DNA of 64,000 bases from Phycisphaerales bacterium (GTDB taxonomy: Bacteria; Planctomycetota; Phycisphaerae; Phycisphaerales; SM1A02), in the NCBI GenBank assembly GCA_029260575.1, contig JAJDDB010000035.1, positions 1 through 64,000 of the forward strand, written 5' to 3'. Position 1 is the stretch's first letter; every line of letters starts with the position of its first letter. Of this stretch, positions 59,921 through 64,000 are shown in pieces. The position numbers and the translations under genes were made by a program. Below the pieces are notes generated by a model that made no database searches, was not told the origin of the DNA, and saw nothing but the letters and a program-made list of their open reading frames with translations.

Positions 59921-60319
59921 CTATTTGCGAGACCGACCAAACACCCACCACAGCACCGCATACGACCCAGCAATGGTGATCATTACCACAGAACCCGCCC
60001 ATGACACCGGCAAGAGGTATTCGTCATCGCTGCCGTTCGTCGCAATCAGATACACCCATTCATCCAGCGCAAGACTTAACCCCACCGCGAAAACCATTGC
60101 CGCCAGCAGATGCAGGCGCTGCCCCAATCGGCACACAGTCATCGGCAAACCGCCGAACATGATCAGCAGCACGCCGGTAAACAGATGCGGCACGTTGTAG
60201 CCGAATGGATCGAAGTTCGTGTACGGATTGAAGCTCAGCCAGATGCGATGCGCAACCGTCGGCACAATCAGACAGCCCACAATCAACGCCAGTGAAATCC
60301 AGCCGCCGTGTCGGTGCAT
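59921..60319 (-). CDS. small four-helix membrane protein
   Basis: A 132-residue protein with four hydrophobic helices. Notable residues are AHRIWLSFNPYTNFDPFGYNVPHLFTG between helices one and two, an RLGQRLHLL cytoplasmic turn, and LALDEWVYLI in helix three, which carries an acidic residue inside the membrane. The C-terminus is basic (FGRSRK). No known family; the Asp/Glu in helix three may bind a ligand or ion. Confidence 0.6.
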   Translation of the reverse strand: MHRHGGWISLALIVGCLIVPTVAHRIWLSFNPYTNFDPFGYNVPHLFTGVLLIMFGGLPMTVCRLGQRLHLLAAMVFAVGLSLALDEWVYLIATNGSDDEYLLPVSWAGSVVMITIAGSYAVLWWVFGRSRK

Positions 60320-60352
60320 GATTCACAATCTAACACAGTTCGTTCAACACAC

Positions 60353-60381
60353 AAAAAAGCCCAGCATCTCCTGATGCTGGG
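60353..60381 (-). terminator. intrinsic terminator
   Basis: A nine-base perfect stem, CCCAGCATC/GATGCTGGG (60360-60381), with a four-base loop. On the minus strand it is followed by a CTTTTTTG run (60353-60358). It ends the leftward transcript of the lipoprotein at 60426-61223. Confidence 0.9.
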
Positions 60382-60425
60382 AACACGCGTGCGGGATTCG
60401 AGTACCAATTCCGTCAGCTCAGGAC

Positions 60426-61223
60426 TCACCCGTCAACTGACACAGAGACCTTTGCAGCAGGCGGGCCATACTCTTGCACAACACCATCCCACGCGCTCAC
60501 AAATGACTGGACCATTTCATCAAAGGCCTGCGATTCCGCACGCCGCCGGGATTGATCAATCGCTGCTTTACTCGTCCACGCGTTTGCCAACTGCGCTTCA
60601 TGCGCAGTTCCCTCTGCCAGCCCGTACACATACCCGGTTCGAGTATCGACAAGAATCCCATACACACTGCTAGTGACACGGGCCTGATCTTGCGGGAACA
60701 GCCCCAGCGTGATCACAGACAACGGCTTGATCTTGTCTTCGATCTCAAACACCGTGTCGAACGTGTAAATGAACAACATGTCAGCCTGCACGGACGCAGC
60801 ACCTGTTCGCAGATCACGTTCATCATTGAATTCAGAAGGCAGAACCAGTTTGTTCAATGCCGCAACACCGCGAACCATCGGCATGCGCTCGATCCGTTCG
60901 AATGCTTCATCAGTTTCAACATCGCGAACCGATACGACGGAGTACGCGCCGACGCCGTAGCTTGCTGTTTGATATGCGCGGTAACTGCGATCCTGCACAC
61001 GAACAACCGCAAGCGATGCGGGAAAACCAGCCGTCGGTTTGCGATCCAGTCGCTCCGCAATCGAGACATCCGTCAATTCCCTGGCGTCATCCTCGGTGAT
61101 ACCCATCGCCCGAAAACTGGCCGGCCCGCCGGGCGCTGTGTATTTCGCCGCGCAGCCGCCGCCCACCAGAACAACTGTGAGTACATAACCCATTGTCATC
61201 AGCCTGGTTGGAATACATTTCAT
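60426..61223 (-). CDS. unknown lipoprotein
   Basis: A 265-residue lipoprotein with a signal and lipobox VLVGGGC (Cys24). The mature part is alpha/beta, with VSVRDVETDEAFERIERM, QADMLFIYTFDTVFE and VYGILVDTRTGYVYGLAEGTAHEAQLANAWTSKAAIDQSRRRAES. A beta-strand pair with a Gly/Leu turn suggests a periplasmic binding or sensor domain. A strong terminator follows. I do not recognise the family. Confidence 0.65.
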   Translation of the reverse strand: MKCIPTRLMTMGYVLTVVLVGGGCAAKYTAPGGPASFRAMGITEDDARELTDVSIAERLDRKPTAGFPASLAVVRVQDRSYRAYQTASYGVGAYSVVSVRDVETDEAFERIERMPMVRGVAALNKLVLPSEFNDERDLRTGAASVQADMLFIYTFDTVFEIEDKIKPLSVITLGLFPQDQARVTSSVYGILVDTRTGYVYGLAEGTAHEAQLANAWTSKAAIDQSRRRAESQAFDEMVQSFVSAWDGVVQEYGPPAAKVSVSVDG

Positions 61224-61633
61224 CAGATTACCTCATCACCGAAGTCTCAAAATCCGTTTTTCAGCGCGCGCCACAGCAGCGCCGCCGATCGTGACGAGGA
61301 CACAAACAGCAACTGCCCATTCCCCGTAGCTGAGTGCATTTCGCGAAATACGAAATGCCCGCTGCATAGCTGTCATTCACATCACTCGCGCGCAAGTTGT
61401 TGCAAACAATCTGATTAGGGCAACTTCGTCAAGAGGTTTCACCCCGTACACGAATAGAACCCTGCTCTGGCAACAACTCGAAAGTACCAAAGCAAAAGCC
61501 CGGGCTGCACTTCCATTTCAGTGATCAAAGACGCCTCGTGGCTGCGAATTTGTGATTTCAGAACATTGTCAGATGCTCCATATGTACGATGCATGTGTAC
61601 GAATCGCGTACAGAGGAATGCTTTGGGGTGGGT
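61224..61633. other. gene-poor gap between the lipoprotein and the kinase
   Basis: About 410 bases between two divergent genes, so both promoters should be here. The only frame of note is a 46-residue single-helix ORF at 61236-61376. The rest has no hairpin with a T-run and no other long frame. Near 61395-61420 there is an AT-rich segment (TTGTTGCAAACAATCTGATTA) that could hold a promoter element, but it is not a clear sigma-70 match. Confidence 0.4.
61236..61376 (-). CDS. possible 46-residue single-helix membrane protein
   Basis: A short frame reading MTAMQRAFRISRNALSYGE, then one hydrophobic helix (WAVAVCVLVTIGGAAVARA) and a basic end. It lies 12 bases upstream of the lipoprotein gene and could be its leader or partner. 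No Shine-Dalgarno sequence is visible before either Met, so it may be chance. Confidence 0.3.
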   Translation of the reverse strand: MTAMQRAFRISRNALSYGEWAVAVCVLVTIGGAAVARAEKRILRLR

Positions 61634-63949
61634 ATGGTCGACGAGCAACACACTGAGACACACGAGGACGAGACGTGGCCGGGCCAGACCGCGCCTGCGG
61701 ATCATCAGCAGGATCGCGAAACATCGATCAAGCAAATCGGACCGTTTGAGATTATTCGTGCGCTCGGTAGCGGCGGAATGGGCACCGTCTACGAAGCAGT
61801 TCGCGAACAACCAAGACAAACCGTTGCGATCAAACTTCTCAAATACGGCATCGGCTCTGACCTGCAACGCCAGCGCTTCGATCGCGAATGTGAATTTCTC
61901 GCAGCGCTTCATCATTCGAATATCGCTCAACTCTATGACGTGGGGATTCATGACGCTGACGGTGAATCTGTGCCGTACTTTGTTATGGAATTCATCGAAT
62001 CAAGCAGGGCAATTACACGCTATGCATTCGAAGAGAAGCTGCCGATTCGCGATCGGGTCAACCTGTTTTGCGATGTGTGTGATGCGATCCAGCACGGCCA
62101 TGAAAAGGGAATTCTGCACCGTGACCTGAAGCCGGACAATCTGCTAGTGAATGCGGAAGGTCAGGTCAAAGTCATTGATTTCGGCGTTGCTCGCGCGCTG
62201 ACTGACGATCTCGGCGGCCCGCAACACACCAGCACCGGTCAGATCGTCGGCACGATTTATTACATGAGTCCGGAACAAGTCGATGCGGATTCTTCGCACC
62301 TCGATGCACGCAGCGATGTGTATTCACTCGGCGTCGTGCTGTATGAACTGCTGACCGGCCGGCTCCCGTACACGTTCAAGGGAACGTCGATCGTCTCCGC
62401 TGCGCGCGTTATTCGAGACGCTGCTGTGACGCGCCCTTCCAAACACGTGCATGCGCTGAAAGGTGATCTGGATTCGATTCTGCTCAAGGCTCTTTCAAAA
62501 CGGCGTGACAATCGATACGCAACCGTCGCGGACCTCATGGCTGACCTGCGCCGCTATCTCAACAGTGAACCGCTGCTGACCCGCAGAACCGCATCGCTGT
62601 ATCTCGTGCGGCATTCCGCAGATCGATTCATGTTGCGGCACCCGATTTCCGCTGCTTTGGTGACCCTCATGCTGGCGGGTCTTCTCGCAGAATTCCTCGG
62701 TGTGCCGCTGATCTATAACTGGACAGGCGCGCACAAGCAGTACGTCAAACAGCTTAGCGCGTTGATTCCGATCGAAACAACCAGTGCAAGTTTCGATCAC
62801 GTGCGCATAGTGCGCCTTGACGATGCGTCGGTTGCAAACGCAGCAGAGCGTGCACGCCAACTTGACGCGCCGGAGGTGCGCCCGGATGAAGACTGGTACA
62901 GCATGCGCGTGCTGCACGGACGATTCATGCAACGACTTGCAGCAGCAGGCGTGCGCGTCCTTGCGTGGGATATCAACTTTGTTGATCCATATTCCTATGA
63001 CGCAGAGCTTGTAGCCGGCGTCAAAGCGATGCACGAAGCTGGCTCGCCGGTGGTCATTGCTGTGCCGACGTGGGTGCATGATGCAGAAGGCTATCCGCAG
63101 ATCACGCGCGTTCTTGTTCCGCATGTCCGCTGGGGCTGCACAAGTGCCTGGTTTGATGATGCAGCGCCATGGGAAATCGAACTTGCGATCTATCGTCAGA
63201 CCGGCCAAACCATTGCGTCACTCGGGCTGAATACTGCATCTGCATGGTGGCATCCCGACTGGAAGCCGGCATATGTCTTTGATCCAAACGAAGACAGCGT
63301 CCTTCGAATCGATTTCTACCGGTCGCTGCAGGACAACCCGTCCGTGCGTGTGCCGCTTGGTCAGGCTCGTCGCATCACACTGACTTCGAATTGGATCGCT
63401 GACACAGCTGATGCAGACTTCGGAATCTTCGAAGATGACTTCATCGGATACTTCGGATTTCCCATCCCCAGTGATGCTGTGCTGGATGCATCGAGTGTTT
63501 CCTACGATTGGGTGTTTCAGGCAACCGACAACGAATTGCGTGATACATTGCGTGGCAAGGCAGTCTTTGTTGGTGATTTTCGATCCGAAGCGGGTGATCA
63601 CTATCCTCTCTCTGACGGTCGAGACCTGCACGGTTGTTACGGCCATGCTGCGGCAGTTGAGGCAATGCTGCAGGGCAGTGTGATTCTCGATGAGCGCACA
63701 TCGCTTTCCCGGATCGGCATAGTCGTGTTCGCGCTGTTTGGTCTGCTGATCGGATGGTCCTGCGCCAACCGGCCCGTCGTGCGCTTCGTGATTCTGTCGG
63801 TGCTCGCAGTGCTGCTGGCACTGGCTGCAGTTACAAGCTATCGCAATTTTCAATACATCATGAATCCGTTTGTTCCGTTCCTGGGTGCCGTACTTGCATG
63901 CGAGATCGGCGCTCGGATTACCAGGCTCCGACGGAGCTATTTTGCCTAA
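61634..63949 (+). CDS. CHASE2-containing Ser/Thr protein kinase
   Basis: A 771-residue kinase. A short acidic leader precedes the catalytic domain (about 30-300): GSGGMGTVYEA, VAIKLLK, HRDLKPDNLL and KVIDFG are intact, with GTIYYMSPEQ in the activation segment, so it should be active. One helix at about 330 leads into a CHASE2 sensor domain (FDHVRIVRLDDASVANA, VRVLAWDINFVDPYSYD), followed by three helices at the C-terminus. It probably phosphorylates cytoplasmic proteins in response to an extracytoplasmic signal. A start at 61589 is possible; 61634 is preferred, with a weak GGGGTGGG upstream. Confidence 0.88.
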   Translation: MVDEQHTETHEDETWPGQTAPADHQQDRETSIKQIGPFEIIRALGSGGMGTVYEAVREQPRQTVAIKLLKYGIGSDLQRQRFDRECEFLAALHHSNIAQLYDVGIHDADGESVPYFVMEFIESSRAITRYAFEEKLPIRDRVNLFCDVCDAIQHGHEKGILHRDLKPDNLLVNAEGQVKVIDFGVARALTDDLGGPQHTSTGQIVGTIYYMSPEQVDADSSHLDARSDVYSLGVVLYELLTGRLPYTFKGTSIVSAARVIRDAAVTRPSKHVHALKGDLDSILLKALSKRRDNRYATVADLMADLRRYLNSEPLLTRRTASLYLVRHSADRFMLRHPISAALVTLMLAGLLAEFLGVPLIYNWTGAHKQYVKQLSALIPIETTSASFDHVRIVRLDDASVANAAERARQLDAPEVRPDEDWYSMRVLHGRFMQRLAAAGVRVLAWDINFVDPYSYDAELVAGVKAMHEAGSPVVIAVPTWVHDAEGYPQITRVLVPHVRWGCTSAWFDDAAPWEIELAIYRQTGQTIASLGLNTASAWWHPDWKPAYVFDPNEDSVLRIDFYRSLQDNPSVRVPLGQARRITLTSNWIADTADADFGIFEDDFIGYFGFPIPSDAVLDASSVSYDWVFQATDNELRDTLRGKAVFVGDFRSEAGDHYPLSDGRDLHGCYGHAAAVEAMLQGSVILDERTSLSRIGIVVFALFGLLIGWSCANRPVVRFVILSVLAVLLALAAVTSYRNFQYIMNPFVPFLGAVLACEIGARITRLRRSYFA

Positions 63950-63965
63950 TGGAGGAAAGAAAATC

Positions 63966-64000
63966 ATGACACGTAAAACACTCGCGCCAACCTTCCTGAT
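63966..64000 (+). CDS. 5' end of a gene running off the right edge
   Basis: Only eleven codons are visible (MTRKTLAPTFL...). GGAGG lies ten bases before the ATG, and the gene begins 16 bases after the kinase, so the two are probably one operon. The basic start followed by hydrophobic residues could begin a signal peptide, but too little is present to say more. Confidence 0.5.
   Translation, partial: MTRKTLAPTFL

Noticed and set aside
61439-61951. 170-residue minus-strand frame across the kinase start
   Set aside because: It is antisense to the kinase N-terminus, has no ribosome site and no recognisable motif.

Overview
The window looks like a chromosomal segment of a planctomycete, most probably of the Phycisphaerae. 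The main reason is a run of secreted proteins that all end in an EF-hand/dockerin-like tail of the form V-F-D-L-L-x-L-L-x-x-W-G. Supporting signs are a PEP-CTERM-like C-terminus, a CHASE2-type Ser/Thr kinase, abundant Tat substrates and a fatty-acid cluster headed by rpmF-plsX. I assigned this from protein features, not from a marker gene. I saw no rRNA, tRNA, CRISPR array, insertion sequence or prophage.

Layout. 1-10208: periplasmic nitrate reduction. A leftward operon carries napD-napA-napB, a NapG-like ferredoxin, a small unknown and an alginate-export-type porin. A divergent rightward operon carries a tetrahaem cytochrome c, a NrfC-like Fe-S protein, a cupin, a NrfD-like quinol dehydrogenase and an Rrf2-type Fe-S regulator. 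napC and napH are absent, so the rightward operon probably supplies electrons to NapAB. 10288-16814: five leftward secreted proteins with dockerin-like tails. 16976-18211: an unknown protein. 18378-24279: a PaoABC/XdhC/MocA-type molybdenum hydroxylase operon with a conserved-looking Cys-rich 73-residue protein. 24507-28655: NUDIX hydrolase, a candidate plus-strand small RNA, a PfkB kinase, a PagL-like outer-membrane deacylase and a TlpA-like redoxin.

28764-35360: type II fatty-acid synthesis and phospholipid entry (fabF, acpP, fabG, a lipoprotein, fabD, fabH, plsX, rpmF), with a probable non-canonical AUC start on fabG. 35502-44671: ten co-directional genes combining a MutL-family ASKHA ATPase, a barrel/KOW-like protein, a DUF6754-like membrane protein, three other membrane proteins, a probable regulator and three small or unknown proteins. 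No glutamate mutase is present. This is the best candidate here for an undescribed multi-protein membrane system. 44932-49231: glycosyltransferase, ACP, FkbH and hexapeptide acyltransferase, a probable glyceryl- or acyl-decoration module for a surface glycan.

49295-56248: birA, nadC, a queuosine-precursor-type transporter, a HIT protein and a large MscK-type mechanosensitive channel. 56252-57345: a clear cobalamin riboswitch in front of a secreted PEP-CTERM-like protein, which implies a role in vitamin B12 acquisition. 57427-64000: a frame-split secreted protein, glutamate dehydrogenase, a His/Gly-heptad lipoprotein, small membrane and lipoprotein genes, and the CHASE2 kinase. Partial genes lie at both window edges.

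Start sites were chosen by hand from Shine-Dalgarno sequences and overlaps. Family calls rest on recognised motifs, since no database search was possible.
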